A DNA stretch of 64,000 nt from positions 959,952-1,023,951 of the forward strand of contig NZ_LT984895.1 in the NCBI RefSeq assembly GCF_900258505.1, read 5' to 3'. A program made the translations under genes and the position numbers. The notes below the pieces were generated by a model. The model was given only the letters and a program-made list of their open reading frames with translations. It ran no database searches and was not told where the DNA came from. The stretch comes from Brachybacterium timonense. Its GTDB lineage: Bacteria > Actinomycetota > Actinomycetes > Actinomycetales > Dermabacteraceae. Below, in pieces: positions 55,735 through 64,000 of the stretch; the stretch's first letter is position 1, and each line of letters begins with the position of its first letter.

Positions 55735-56085
55735 ATGCAGAAGCTCGACGAGCTCGACAAGGCATCGCTGCGCGAGGACATCCCCGACTTCCGCGCTGGC
55801 GACAACGTCAAGGTCCACGTGAAGGTCATCGAGGGCAACCGCTCCCGAATCCAGGTCTTCCAGGGCTACGTCCTCGGCCGCCAGGGGCACGGCGTGGGGG
55901 AGACCTTCCGCGTGCGCAAGGTGTCCTTCGGCGTCGGTGTGGAGCGTGTGTTCCCCGTCCACGCCCCGACCATCGACAAGATCGAGGTCGTCACCCGCGG
56001 TGACGTGCGCCGCGCCAAGCTGTACTACCTGCGCGGCCTCACCGGCAAGAAGGCTCGCATCAAGGAGAAGCGCACGCACTCCTGA
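55735..56085 (+). CDS. rplS: 50S ribosomal protein L19
   Basis: This 116-residue protein starts at ATG 55735. [20 protein letters not shown] and [20 protein letters not shown] are the L19 core. [18 protein letters not shown] and the basic end [12 protein letters not shown] complete it. It lies at the 30S-50S interface. It is separated from trmD by the peptide cassette and is followed 30 bp later by the first signal peptidase gene. Confidence 0.98.
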   Translation: MQKLDELDKASLREDIPDFRAGDNVKVHVKVIEGNRSRIQVFQGYVLGRQGHGVGETFRVRKVSFGVGVERVFPVHAPTIDKIEVVTRGDVRRAKLYYLRGLTGKKARIKEKRTHS

Positions 56086-56114
56086 GAGGCCCGAGCCTCT
56101 GACACCGGGCGCCC

Positions 56115-56690
56115 ATGACGTCCCGATCAGATTCCGCACGGCGGCGATCCACCCGATGGGTGATCGCCGCCGTCTGCGTGCTCGCACTCCTGCTCGGCGC
56201 GGTCGCAGTGCGACAGTTCGTCGTCCGCCCGTTCACCGTTCCCTCAGAGTCGATGGCCCCGCTGCTGCGCAGCGGCGACGTGATCCTGGCCGACCGCAGC
56301 ACCCGCGGCACCGCCCGCCGCGGCGACGTCGTCGTCTTCGACGGCTCCGGGTATTTCGGTTCCGCCGAGGACGGCTCCCGCTACTGGGTCAAACGCGTCA
56401 TCGCCGTCGGCGGCGACTCGATCCGCTGCTGCGACGACGACGGCAACCTGATCCTCAACGACGAGCCGCTTGCCGAGCCATACCTCGCACCCGGTACCGA
56501 ACCGAGCCGGATCCGATTCGACCTGCGTGTGCCCGAGGGTTCACTGTTCCTGCTGGGTGACAATCGTGCCGACTCCACCGATTCTCGCTTCCTGCTGGGC
56601 GCTCCCGGCGGTGGCATGGTGCCCGAGGGACGCGTCGTTGGCCAACTTGCCGGTGTGATCTGGCCGCTCCCGCGCGCCGGTTCCCGGTGA
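56115..56690 (+). CDS. lepB1: type I signal peptidase (first copy)
   Basis: The predicted protein has 191 residues. A membrane helix (IAAVCVLALLLGAVAV) is followed by VPSESMAPLLRSGD with catalytic Ser46. The general base is Lys93 in YWVKRVIAVGGD. LLGDNRADSTDSR is the Box E motif. It removes Sec signal peptides at the outer membrane face. It has an odd Cys-Cys pair (IRCCDDDG) in the middle. A second, longer copy follows 30 bp downstream; the pair may differ in substrates. Confidence 0.93.
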   Translation: MTSRSDSARRRSTRWVIAAVCVLALLLGAVAVRQFVVRPFTVPSESMAPLLRSGDVILADRSTRGTARRGDVVVFDGSGYFGSAEDGSRYWVKRVIAVGGDSIRCCDDDGNLILNDEPLAEPYLAPGTEPSRIRFDLRVPEGSLFLLGDNRADSTDSRFLLGAPGGGMVPEGRVVGQLAGVIWPLPRAGSR

Positions 56691-56720
56691 CACCGTCAGC
56701 TCGGGGATAGGATTCCCGCG

Positions 56721-57458
56721 ATGAACGAGCAGACGGAGACCGCACCGCGCCCTGAGAGGCGTGCAGGTGGACGAAGGGCGCACCGCGGCAAGCGGCAGAT
56801 GCCCATCTGGCTCGACACCGTGGTGACCATGGTCGTGGCGATCATCGTCGCCGTGCTGATCAAAACCTTCCTGGTGCAGCCGTTCTACATCCCGTCGGCC
56901 TCCATGAACCCCACCCTGCTGCAGGACGACAAGATCGTCGTCTCCAAGCTCAGCCCCGGTGTGATCGACCTGAAGCGCGGCGACATCATCGTGTTCGAAG
57001 ACCCCGCTGACTGGATCCCGGGCTCTGCCACCGATAATCCCTCGCTGCGGGTGCGTGTAATGATGGTGCTCTCCACGGTGGGCATCGTGCCGGACCCCTC
57101 CCAGGACCACCTGGTCAAACGCCTTATCGGTCTGCCCGGTGACCACGTGGTGTGCGCGGAGGAAGGTGCGCAGCTCGAAGTCAACGGTGTGCCGGTCGAC
57201 GAGCCGTATATCAATCCCGACACCCCCGCCTGCCAGGTCGCCTTCGACGTCACCGTGCCCAAGGGCAAACTCTGGGTCATGGGCGACAACCGCTTCGCCT
57301 CTGCCGACTCCGCCTACCACGAGGCACAGGGCCAGGAAGCGTTCGTGCCCATCGACAACGTCACCGGTAAGGCCGTGGCCGTGTTCTGGCCCGCCAATCG
57401 CTGGCAGGGCCTCGGCGGTAGCCACGAGGCCTTCGCCGACGTGCCCGACCACCCGTGA
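56721..57458 (+). CDS. lepB2: type I signal peptidase (second copy)
   Basis: The predicted protein has 245 residues. A basic N-terminus and a membrane helix (TVVTMVVAIIVAVLIKTFLV) are followed by IPSASMNPTLLQDD with Ser61. Lys133 lies in HLVKRLIGLPGDH, and VMGDNRFASADS is Box E. An insertion (DNPSLRVRVMMVLSTVGIVP) enlarges the catalytic domain, as in many actinobacterial LepB. TAGGAT at 56708-56713, seven bases before the ATG, suggests an extra leaderless promoter. The stop overlaps the rnhB start. Confidence 0.95.
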   Translation: MNEQTETAPRPERRAGGRRAHRGKRQMPIWLDTVVTMVVAIIVAVLIKTFLVQPFYIPSASMNPTLLQDDKIVVSKLSPGVIDLKRGDIIVFEDPADWIPGSATDNPSLRVRVMMVLSTVGIVPDPSQDHLVKRLIGLPGDHVVCAEEGAQLEVNGVPVDEPYINPDTPACQVAFDVTVPKGKLWVMGDNRFASADSAYHEAQGQEAFVPIDNVTGKAVAVFWPANRWQGLGGSHEAFADVPDHP

Positions 57459-58222
57459 CATCGCCCAGCCCCCGTCGCCTCGCCCCCACGTTGGACGTCG
57501 AGCGTGACATTGCTGCCCGCCTCGGTGCGGGACCCCGAATCATCGTGGGACTCGACGAAGTCGGGCGCGGCGCACTCGCCGGGCCCGTCGTGATGGGCGC
57601 CTGCGCTGTTCAGCTGGGCGCCGGTGACAGGCACGAGACAACCCTGCCGGACGGGGTGCGCGACTCCAAACTGCTCACGCCCCGTCGGCGCGAGGCACTG
57701 ATTGCGCCGATCCGAGCTGCCGCGCTCGCCACCGCCGTCGGTGCCGCCGAGCCGGAGGAGATTGATCAGGTGGGCATCGTGGATGCCCTTACCCGGGCGG
57801 CGGTCCGTGCACTGGATGGTCTCGGCCTGGTGGTCGACGCCGTGCTGCTGGACGGCAGCGCCGACGTGCTGAGTGCTGCGCTCGCTGACCGGCCCGCCGC
57901 GCCGCGGGTGATCACACGGGTGAAGGCGGACCGTGACTGCGCGAGCGTGGCTGCCGCGAGTGTGCTCGCCAAGGTGCACCGCGATGGCGTGATGACGGCA
58001 CTGCACGAGCAGGCGCCCGAGTACGCGTGGGCAGCCAACAAAGGGTACGGCTCCGCTGCTCACCGGGAAGCCATCGCGCGCTTCGGCGTGCATCCGCAGC
58101 ACCGCCGTAGCTGGAATCTCGGTGGCGGGCGCACCGGCGGCAACACCCAATCATCCGCTGCCGCCACTGGCGTACTGTGGGAGGGCCCCTGGCCGCCCGA
58201 GTCGCACAAGGAGCCCCGGTGA
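57455..58222 (+). CDS. rnhB: ribonuclease HII
   Basis: The predicted protein has 255 residues. The motif GLDEVGRGALAGPVV (Asp34, Glu35) gives the first two acidic ligands, with DAVLLDGS and VKADRDCASVAAAS further in. PEYAWAANKGYGSAAHREAI is a conserved C-terminal block. It cleaves RNA in RNA/DNA hybrids and starts removal of misincorporated ribonucleotides. It is translated from a GTG overlapping the lepB2 stop, and its own stop overlaps the next GTG. Confidence 0.96.
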   Translation: MTSPSPRRLAPTLDVERDIAARLGAGPRIIVGLDEVGRGALAGPVVMGACAVQLGAGDRHETTLPDGVRDSKLLTPRRREALIAPIRAAALATAVGAAEPEEIDQVGIVDALTRAAVRALDGLGLVVDAVLLDGSADVLSAALADRPAAPRVITRVKADRDCASVAAASVLAKVHRDGVMTALHEQAPEYAWAANKGYGSAAHREAIARFGVHPQHRRSWNLGGGRTGGNTQSSAAATGVLWEGPWPPESHKEPR

Positions 58223-58521
58223 GCACGCAGGACCTCGAGAACTACGAGTCTGACTTGGAGCTGCAGCTCTTTCGCGAGTACCGCGACGTGGTGGGCCTGT
58301 TCACCTACGTGGTGGAGACCGACCGTCGCTTCTACCTCGCCAACCAGGTGGACCTTCAGCCTCGTGCCGCTGGTGGTGAGGTGTTCTACGAGCTGAACCT
58401 CGCCGACGTGTGGGTGTGGGACATCTACCGTGCGAACCGGTTCGTGCGCTCGGTGCGTGTGGTCACGTTCAAAGATGTGAACATCGAGGAGCTGAACAAG
58501 CCCGATATCTCACTGCCCTGA
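58219..58521 (+). CDS. DUF2469 conserved actinobacterial protein
   Basis: This 100-residue acidic protein starts at GTG 58219 (GTGA overlap, GGAG site upstream). NYESDLELQLFREYRDVVGL, VVETDRRFYLANQVDL and LNLADVWVWDIYRANRFVRS match the highly conserved DUF2469 family. That family is found almost only in actinomycetes and always near rnhB and yraN. The function is unknown; conservation suggests a basic cellular role. Confidence 0.93.
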   Translation: MSTQDLENYESDLELQLFREYRDVVGLFTYVVETDRRFYLANQVDLQPRAAGGEVFYELNLADVWVWDIYRANRFVRSVRVVTFKDVNIEELNKPDISLP

Positions 58522-58656
58522 GGTCAGGCCCCACTGGCCTGGGTGGCGGGGCTCCTTGGTGGGGTCCAGCGCGGTGCCCTTCCTCCCCAGTGAGGGTCGT
58601 GCACAGATTGTGTTGTTGCTGCCGCTGAGACGACGCGGACCGCCAGGGTGGTGGGC

Positions 58657-59103
58657 ATGGACACCACCACAGCATCTCTCGAGCAGCCCGCGGTCTGCAT
58701 CGATGCGCGCGGCATCCTCGCTGAGGCCGGCACCGATATCCGCTCCCTCTCCACTGCTGCGCTCGGCCGTCTCGGGGAGGACATTGCTGCCCGCTATCTG
58801 CGCGGCCGCGGCATCCGGGTGATCGACCGCAACGTCCGTCTGCGACGTGGCGAGATCGATCTGGTCGCCCTCGATGGCGACACGCTCGTCATCATCGAAG
58901 TGAAGACGCGTCGCACCCTCATCACCGGTGTTCCGCAGGCCGCCGTCACAGCACAGAAGCTGCGGCGTCTGCGGAAACTGACCGGTTTGTACCTCGCTGA
59001 ACACTCACCGCCTCACCGGGACGTGCGCATCGACGTGGTGGCGGTGCTCGCTCACGCCGACGGCACACTGCAGCTGGAGCATCTTCAAGGAGTCGGCGCA
59101 TGA
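58657..59103 (+). CDS. YraN/UPF0102 nuclease-fold protein
   Basis: This predicted 148-residue protein is called from ATG 58657 (GTG 58648 and 58651 are possible). LGRLGEDIAARYLRGRGIRV precedes the nuclease core RRGEIDLVALDGDTLVIIEV-KTRR, with the E...D...E-x-K pattern of restriction-like endonuclease folds. The family sits next to comM and dprA in actinomycetes and may act in DNA processing. The overlap with comM (ATGA) supports co-expression. Confidence 0.9.
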   Translation: MDTTTASLEQPAVCIDARGILAEAGTDIRSLSTAALGRLGEDIAARYLRGRGIRVIDRNVRLRRGEIDLVALDGDTLVIIEVKTRRTLITGVPQAAVTAQKLRRLRKLTGLYLAEHSPPHRDVRIDVVAVLAHADGTLQLEHLQGVGA

Positions 59104-60641
59104 CCCACGCCCGCACACTTGCGATCTCCCTCAGCGGCCTCGAAGGCACGATGGTCGAGGTCGAGGCCGACGTCACCGCGGGACTGCCCGCATTCACCGT
59201 CGTCGGCCTGCCGGACTCCTCGACCCTGCAGTCTCGCGATCGCGTGCGCTCCGCAGCCGCCGGACTCGGCATGAGCCTCGTGCAGCGACGCATCACCGTG
59301 AACCTCCAGCCAGCGTGGCGACACAAGCACGGAACCGGCTTCGACCTGCCCATTGCCGTTGCTGTGCTCGCCGCTCAGGGCGGCATCGCCCCGGACGGGC
59401 CCGCCACCGTGCTCCACCTGGGGGAACTGGGGCTCGACGGCAGGCTCCGGCCCATCCCCGGCGTTCTGCCCGCCCTCGTAGCCGCACGCGAGCATGGCGT
59501 GGACCGTGCTGTGGTCCCGATCGAGAACATGGACGAGGCCCGGCTGGTCGATGGCATCGACGTGATGGGCGCGGCGAACCTCGCCGAGGTGCTCGTGCAG
59601 TGGGGCGCCGATGTCTCACTACCGCATGACGCAATGCAGCCGATGATCCCTCCACCGGGCAACGAGCCGGAGCACTCACCTCCAGCTGAGCGGATTGATT
59701 TCGCCGACGTGCTCGGGCAGCGCGATGCCCGACACGCCGCGGAGATCGCCGCCGCTGGGGGCCACCACCTGCTCATGACCGGCCCGCCCGGAGCAGGAAA
59801 ATCCCTCATCGCCTCCCGCCTGCCCACGATCCTGCCGCCACTGAACGAGCACGAGGCGCTCGAGGTCTCCGCTATCGCGTCGCTCACCGGTCGCTTCCGC
59901 GCCGACGACGGTCTGATCCGCACTCCACCATTCGAACGGCCCCACCACACCGCCTCAACCGCCGCGATCGTGGGCGGCGGAGCGGGCACGGCTCGGCCCG
60001 GGGCGATCTCCCGCGCCCATGCCGGCGTGCTGTTCCTCGACGAAGCTCCCGAGTTCGCCCCCGGTGTGCTCGATGCGCTGCGCGAGCCCCTGGAGACCGG
60101 CGATGTGACGCTGCACCGTATCCGCGGTGCGGTCCGTTACCCCGCCCGGTTCCAGCTGGTCATGGCAGCGAACCCGTGCCCCTGCGGCCACGCCTGGGGC
60201 ACCGGCGAGCGATGCACCTGCACCCCGCTTCAGCGTCGCCGGTACATGGCGCGCCTCTCTGGTCCGATTCTCGACCGCATCGACATGCGCATCACGGTGG
60301 GGCCCGTCGACCTGCGTTCTGCAGACCCCGAGGACAGCGAGCCGAGCGCACTCATCGCCGAGCGCGTGCGGGCCGCGCGCGCACGCCAGGCTGAGCGCTA
60401 TGCAGGACGCTCCTTCACGACGAATGCCCATATCCCCGCACCGTTGCTGCGGGGCGAGCTCGCACCGCGGCCGCACGACCGTCGACTGCTCGAGCATGCG
60501 ATCGCCACCGGCCGCCTGACGCTGCGCGGACATGACCGCGTGCTGCGCACCGCCTGGACGCTCGCAGATCTCGACGGCACCGATCACCCCGACGCCAGCC
60601 ACATCGGACGCGCCCTGGCCCTGCGAGGAGGAGACCTCTGA
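59100..60641 (+). CDS. comM: ComM/YifB AAA+ ATPase (Mg-chelatase-like)
   Basis: The predicted protein has 513 residues. The N-terminal domain is a Lon-protease-like S16 fold (VEADVTAGLPAFTVVGLPDS). The AAA+ core has Walker A MTGPPGAGKSLIASRLP near residue 225 and Walker B VLFLDEAPEFAPGVLDAL. A zinc-ribbon-like CPCGHAW...CTC insertion and the C-terminal Mg-chelatase domain follow. ComM is a hexameric branch-migration helicase that aids integration of transforming DNA. It is coupled to dprA by a one-base overlap. Confidence 0.95.
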   Translation: MTHARTLAISLSGLEGTMVEVEADVTAGLPAFTVVGLPDSSTLQSRDRVRSAAAGLGMSLVQRRITVNLQPAWRHKHGTGFDLPIAVAVLAAQGGIAPDGPATVLHLGELGLDGRLRPIPGVLPALVAAREHGVDRAVVPIENMDEARLVDGIDVMGAANLAEVLVQWGADVSLPHDAMQPMIPPPGNEPEHSPPAERIDFADVLGQRDARHAAEIAAAGGHHLLMTGPPGAGKSLIASRLPTILPPLNEHEALEVSAIASLTGRFRADDGLIRTPPFERPHHTASTAAIVGGGAGTARPGAISRAHAGVLFLDEAPEFAPGVLDALREPLETGDVTLHRIRGAVRYPARFQLVMAANPCPCGHAWGTGERCTCTPLQRRRYMARLSGPILDRIDMRITVGPVDLRSADPEDSEPSALIAERVRAARARQAERYAGRSFTTNAHIPAPLLRGELAPRPHDRRLLEHAIATGRLTLRGHDRVLRTAWTLADLDGTDHPDASHIGRALALRGGDL

Positions 60642-61870
60642 TGGCCACTGTTTCCCACAGCTCCACGGCGCAACCCGCATGCTCAGAGAGCGCGCCGCGA
60701 CCGCAGCGACTCGCCCGCCTGCACTGGAGCCTCATCGCCGAACCCACCGATCCCGTGGCGCAGCTCGCGCGGGCGGTGCTCGGCCCCGAGGTGGCGCTCG
60801 ACCTCGCCCAGGATGGCAGTGCACGGGACCTTCTCGAGCATCTGGGGGAGCGGCTACCCGCCGAGCCGAGTGACCCGTCCGGTGAGCAGCCGATGGACAG
60901 GGCGCAACGGGCGCTCGAGCGGTGGCGTCGTCGCCTGGAGAGCCTGCATATCGGCACTGTGCTGTCGCAGTTGGAGGAGCACCGGATCCGCGTGATTGTG
61001 CCAGCGGATCCGGACTGGCCCGGCACGCTGCACGACCTCGGCCCCGGCACGCCACCGTGCCTGTATCTGCGGGGCGGTCACGCTGACGATCTGCGATCCC
61101 TGCTCCAGCGCCCTGCGCTCGCCGTGGTCGGGTCACGTGCCTCGACCACCGCGGGCGAGGACATCGCCGCATCCCTCAGCGCAGGGGTCGCGGCCCGCGG
61201 ACACGCGGTGATCTCCGGCGGTGCCTACGGGATTGATTCCGCTGCGCATCGCGGTGCGCTTGCGAACGGGCAGGGGCGCACCGCTGCCGTGCTCGCCTGC
61301 GGTCTGGACCGGCTGTACCCCACCGGCAATGCACGGCTGCTCGAACGTCTCACCCAGGAGTCTGTGGTGATCTCCGAATCGCCGCCGGGCACCGCGCCCA
61401 CACGATGGCGGTTCCTTGCCCGCAACCGGCTGATCGCTGCCCTTGCCGGTGCCGCCGTGGTGGTCGAGGCCGCGCACCGTTCGGGTGCACTGTCCACCGC
61501 ACGGTGGGCAGATGATCTGTCCCGCCCGGTCGGCGCGGTGCCAGGACCGGTCACGTCCGCTGCGAGCGCTGGCTGCCACCGGCTGATCCGAGAGCGGGGC
61601 GCCGTTCTGATCACCGATGCGGATCAGGCGCTCGAGCTCCTCCCTGGCGGGACCCCCGTGGCCGATGGCAAGGTCCAGGACGAGCTGGACCTGCTCGAGC
61701 CCGCTGACCGACGGGTGCTGGATGCCGTACCACCGCGATCCCGCCGCAGTATCGACGAGCTCGCCCTCGATATCGGTGCGAGCGCCGCCGACGTGCAGTC
61801 AGCGCTGGGCAGACTCCACCTGCTGGGCATGGTGGAGGTGTCACAGGGGCGGGCCCGACGCACGCGCTGA
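60641..61870 (+). CDS. dprA: DNA processing protein DprA
   Basis: The predicted protein has 409 residues. A helical N-terminal part (about 1-130) is followed by the Rossmann DprA core, with LAVVGSRASTTAGEDIAASL, VISGGAYGIDSAAHRGAL and LYPTGNARLLERL. ARNRLIAALAGAAVVVEAAH and TARWADDLSRPVGAVPGPVT are further family motifs. The C-terminus is winged-helix-like (SRRSIDELALDIGASAADVQ). DprA binds single-stranded DNA and loads RecA during transformation. Competence genes for uptake are not in the window. Confidence 0.95.
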   Translation: MATVSHSSTAQPACSESAPRPQRLARLHWSLIAEPTDPVAQLARAVLGPEVALDLAQDGSARDLLEHLGERLPAEPSDPSGEQPMDRAQRALERWRRRLESLHIGTVLSQLEEHRIRVIVPADPDWPGTLHDLGPGTPPCLYLRGGHADDLRSLLQRPALAVVGSRASTTAGEDIAASLSAGVAARGHAVISGGAYGIDSAAHRGALANGQGRTAAVLACGLDRLYPTGNARLLERLTQESVVISESPPGTAPTRWRFLARNRLIAALAGAAVVVEAAHRSGALSTARWADDLSRPVGAVPGPVTSAASAGCHRLIRERGAVLITDADQALELLPGGTPVADGKVQDELDLLEPADRRVLDAVPPRSRRSIDELALDIGASAADVQSALGRLHLLGMVEVSQGRARRTR

Positions 61871-61893
61871 TCGGTTGAGCTCCCGGGGACTGC

Positions 61894-61899
61894 GACAAT
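61894..61899 (+). promoter_or_regulatory. -10-like element of a possible leaderless xerC message
   Basis: GACAAT ends six bases before the xerC ATG with no ribosome site between. One mismatch to TANNNT makes it weaker than the others. Confidence 0.3.
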
Positions 61900-61905
61900 G
61901 ACCGC

Positions 61906-63024
61906 ATGGCTGAGGAAGAGAGCCCGCAGCACGCGGGCAGTGGTGACGCCACTCGCCACGCGGCGGGCGGCACCGAATCGATTGCGTCCGAGCAGGGGCG
62001 CGACGCCATCCTCGATGCCTTCGTCAGCCACCTGCGGTGGGAGCGCAGCCGAAGCGAGCACACCATCACCGCGTATCGCCGCGAGGCCGACACGTTGCTG
62101 CGCCACTGCCACGACGTCGAGCGGATCGAGATGAGCGAACTCGACGTCGTGGCGCTGCGCTCCTGGCTCGCCGCACGCGCGGAGACCGGCGCGGCCGCGA
62201 GCACTCTTGCCCGCTCCGCCGCCGCTGCACGCACCCTGACCCGATGGCTCGCCTCCACCGGACGCATCCCGCACGATGTCGGCGCACGCCTGCGGGCTCC
62301 GCGGCGCGGCCGCCACCTGCCTACCGTGCTCTCCACCGGCCAAGCCGTCGATCTCCTGAGTGCCGCCCGCATAGGCGGTCCGACACAGCAGGACCGACGC
62401 CCGGATGCGGACCCCTCCGCTGCGCGGCGTGACCGGACGTCAACCGACGCCAGCAGCGGCACAACAGCGCAGGGCGGTGATGGAGGCCCCAGCGACCCGG
62501 TCACAGAGGCGGTCGCCCTGCGCGATGCTGCCGTGCTCGAACTGCTGTACTCCTCGGGCCTGCGCGTCAGCGAACTCGTGGCACTCGATCTGAACAGTAT
62601 CGACCGTGCTGAACGCACCGTGCGCGTGCATGGCAAGGGCGACAAGGAACGGATCGTGCCCGTCGGCCTGCCCGCCCTCGACGCGATCGACGCCTGGATC
62701 GCGAAGGGACGAGACCTCCTGCACAAGCAGGGAAGGGGGCGTGCGGGGACCGCGCTGTTCCTGGGTGTACGTGGCGGACGCCTCGGCGACCGCGCAGTGC
62801 GCACCCTGCTGGATCGCCACGCTCGGGAAGCAGGCATCCCCGCGCACCTCAGCCCCCACACCTTGCGCCATACCGCCGCGACGCATCTGATCGACGGTGG
62901 CGCAGACCTGCGCAGCGTCCAGGACTTCCTGGGTCACTCCTCCCTCGCCACCACGCAGATCTATACGCACGTCAGCGCAGAACGCCTGCGCCGAACCGTG
63001 GAGCAGGCACACCCACGGGCCTGA
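61906..63024 (+). CDS. xerC: tyrosine recombinase XerC
   Basis: The predicted protein has 372 residues. An N-terminal core-binding domain (FVSHLRWERSRSEHTITAYR) is followed by the catalytic domain with Arg220 (SSGLRVSEL), Lys244 (HGKGDKER), His318 and Arg321 (SPHTLRHTAATH), His344 (FLGHSSL) and nucleophile Tyr353 (QIYTHV). It resolves chromosome dimers at dif with XerD. An unusual polar low-complexity insertion of about 40 residues (QQDRRPDADPSAARRDRTST and onward, residues 161-200) sits between the two domains. The end overlaps the convergent M23 gene by 53 bp. Confidence 0.95.
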   Translation: MAEEESPQHAGSGDATRHAAGGTESIASEQGRDAILDAFVSHLRWERSRSEHTITAYRREADTLLRHCHDVERIEMSELDVVALRSWLAARAETGAAASTLARSAAAARTLTRWLASTGRIPHDVGARLRAPRRGRHLPTVLSTGQAVDLLSAARIGGPTQQDRRPDADPSAARRDRTSTDASSGTTAQGGDGGPSDPVTEAVALRDAAVLELLYSSGLRVSELVALDLNSIDRAERTVRVHGKGDKERIVPVGLPALDAIDAWIAKGRDLLHKQGRGRAGTALFLGVRGGRLGDRAVRTLLDRHAREAGIPAHLSPHTLRHTAATHLIDGGADLRSVQDFLGHSSLATTQIYTHVSAERLRRTVEQAHPRA

Positions 63025-63832
63025 TCACCCGCGGCCGTTCCGCACGCCGCGGCCCGGCCCGATGCGCTGGAGGTTGGCCTGCACGGCTCGTCGGAGACTG
63101 GCCTGAGCGGCTTGTCGGCGGCTTCTCGCCATGCCGTGGAACCTTCCCACCCTGCGGGGGAGGCGGCTCAGCGTGCCCCGCGGGCACCCCGGAATCCGTC
63201 GGCGCCGCGGACAATCCCGGCGTATCAGACGAGGCAGACGTAACGGGCGCCGCAGACATGCCGGGGGCGGAGGCGCCCTCATCCGGCAACAGCACACTGG
63301 GGCCCAGCTCGCCGAGCAGCAGCAGCGGATCGGTGTAGTGCGTCCCCCGACGCGCCCCCAAATGCAGGCACGGCCCTGCATCACAGTGCGGGCCGCCATG
63401 CGCAGCCACCCCAAGATTCCCTATGACGTCGCCGGCAGCCACAGCGTCGCCCGCCGCCACCACCGCGATGACCGGCTCATACGTCGAGAGCAGACCATCC
63501 GCATGCATCACCGACACCACTGGCCGGCCCGCGACCTCGCCGGCAAAGTGCACTGTTCCATCCTCAACAGCCTGGACAGCAGCGCCGTCGGCGGCGGCGA
63601 TGTCAATACCTCGGTGCCCCGGCCCGTACTGATGCGCCGGCGCCTCGAAGACACGCACCACCGGATGCGGGGGAGGGAGCGGCCACTGCCAGCGCGCATC
63701 CGGTGCCCCCACCGAGGAGGGAGTCGGCACCGCGAGCAGCGTGAGCACGGCAAGTACCGTCACGAGCAGCACACGGATTCCGAGGCTCGTGCGCCGTGGC
63801 GGTCGAGCGGAGTTCTGGCCCAGAGCAGTCAT
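62972..63832 (-). CDS. M23-family (LytM-type) peptidase-like cell-wall protein
   Basis: The predicted protein has 286 residues, starting at ATG 63832 (MTALGQNS) behind GGTGGAG. One N-terminal helix (IRVLLVTVLAVLTLLAVP) serves as signal or anchor. The M23 domain lies at about 45-175, with HRGIDIAAADGAAV, GEVAGRPVVSVMHADGLLST and the C-terminal metal-motif region PCLHLGARRG. A long Pro/Ser/Ala-rich tail follows. The H-x-H motif is reduced to a single His, as in the actinobacterial group next to xerC-rpsB; activity is uncertain. The tail runs 53 bp into xerC on the other strand. Confidence 0.85.
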   Translation of the reverse strand: MTALGQNSARPPRRTSLGIRVLLVTVLAVLTLLAVPTPSSVGAPDARWQWPLPPPHPVVRVFEAPAHQYGPGHRGIDIAAADGAAVQAVEDGTVHFAGEVAGRPVVSVMHADGLLSTYEPVIAVVAAGDAVAAGDVIGNLGVAAHGGPHCDAGPCLHLGARRGTHYTDPLLLLGELGPSVLLPDEGASAPGMSAAPVTSASSDTPGLSAAPTDSGVPAGHAEPPPPQGGKVPRHGEKPPTSRSGQSPTSRAGQPPAHRAGPRRAERPRVIRPVGVPAPRFGAGVLR

Positions 63833-64000
63833 AGCTCCACCGTGCGCGGAGACTGCGCACCGCACCAGCGCACCATCACAGCCGTGGACAACCCACGATG
63901 GGGAGGACGCGGGGCGGGCGCGCCAGCCCAGCGCGGCACGCCCGTGTGTCACGTCCGATGCACAGAACCGCCTCCAGACGCGATGGCCCACCCGGGCATG

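Overview
The window is a high-GC (roughly two-thirds G+C), gene-dense bacterial chromosome segment. GTG starts are frequent, stop/start pairs often overlap as ATGA or GTGA, and several promoters look leaderless. Actinomycete-type gene orders are present: tig-clpP-clpP-clpX; folC-DUF4233-ndk; ftsY/ffh-rpsP-khpA-rimM-trmD-rplS-lepB-rnhB-DUF2469-yraN-comM-dprA-xerC; and ileS behind an actinobacterial translational T-box. This indicates Actinomycetota, most likely Micrococcales; a Dermabacteraceae-like relative is a guess, not something the sequence proves.

Layout. Bases 1-463 are IS debris: an IS30-type transposase tail abutting an IS3-type transposase tail. Bases 620-4109 are accessory: an AbiE-like antitoxin/nucleotidyltransferase pair, an RDD membrane protein and an APH-fold kinase. 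Two tRNAs (Gly-TCC, Pro-TGG) precede the proteostasis block (trigger factor, an NlpC/P60 hydrolase, two ClpP, ClpX, chorismate mutase). Bases 11241-22097 form a complete selenocysteine island: a selenoprotein formate dehydrogenase operon (fdhA with in-frame UGA and SECIS-like hairpin, fdhB, nrfD), selD, two small unknown genes, tRNA-Sec (selC), selA and selB. Everything needed to make and insert Sec sits beside the only evident client.

Bases 22181-24593 and 37799-40708 are two separated loci whose main genes share an ungapped WXG100-like N-terminal module. One carries a glycine-rich tail, the other an alpha/beta-hydrolase tail. An almost identical 18-bp palindrome lies upstream of each, so I infer a co-regulated type VII-like secreted effector set. 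Between them are valS, two secreted proteins (one with a pattern suggestive of an aerolysin-like beta-pore-former), lplA, an SDR enzyme, small membrane proteins, a 2Fe-2S ferredoxin and T-box-ileS.

Bases 41053-63832 are mostly conserved housekeeping: folate synthesis, SRP (ftsY, ffh), ribosome maturation, signal peptidases, RNase HII, DNA uptake/processing and XerC. The main interruption is a 3.2-kb cassette (52273-55459) between trmD and rplS, encoding a small secreted cysteine-free peptide, an ABC ATPase and a 719-residue FtsX-like permease. That is the layout of a lactococcin 972-type bacteriocin locus, although the peptide itself does not clearly match that family. A lipoprotein gene is also wedged between khpA and rimM. 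The window ends just after an M23 peptidase gene.
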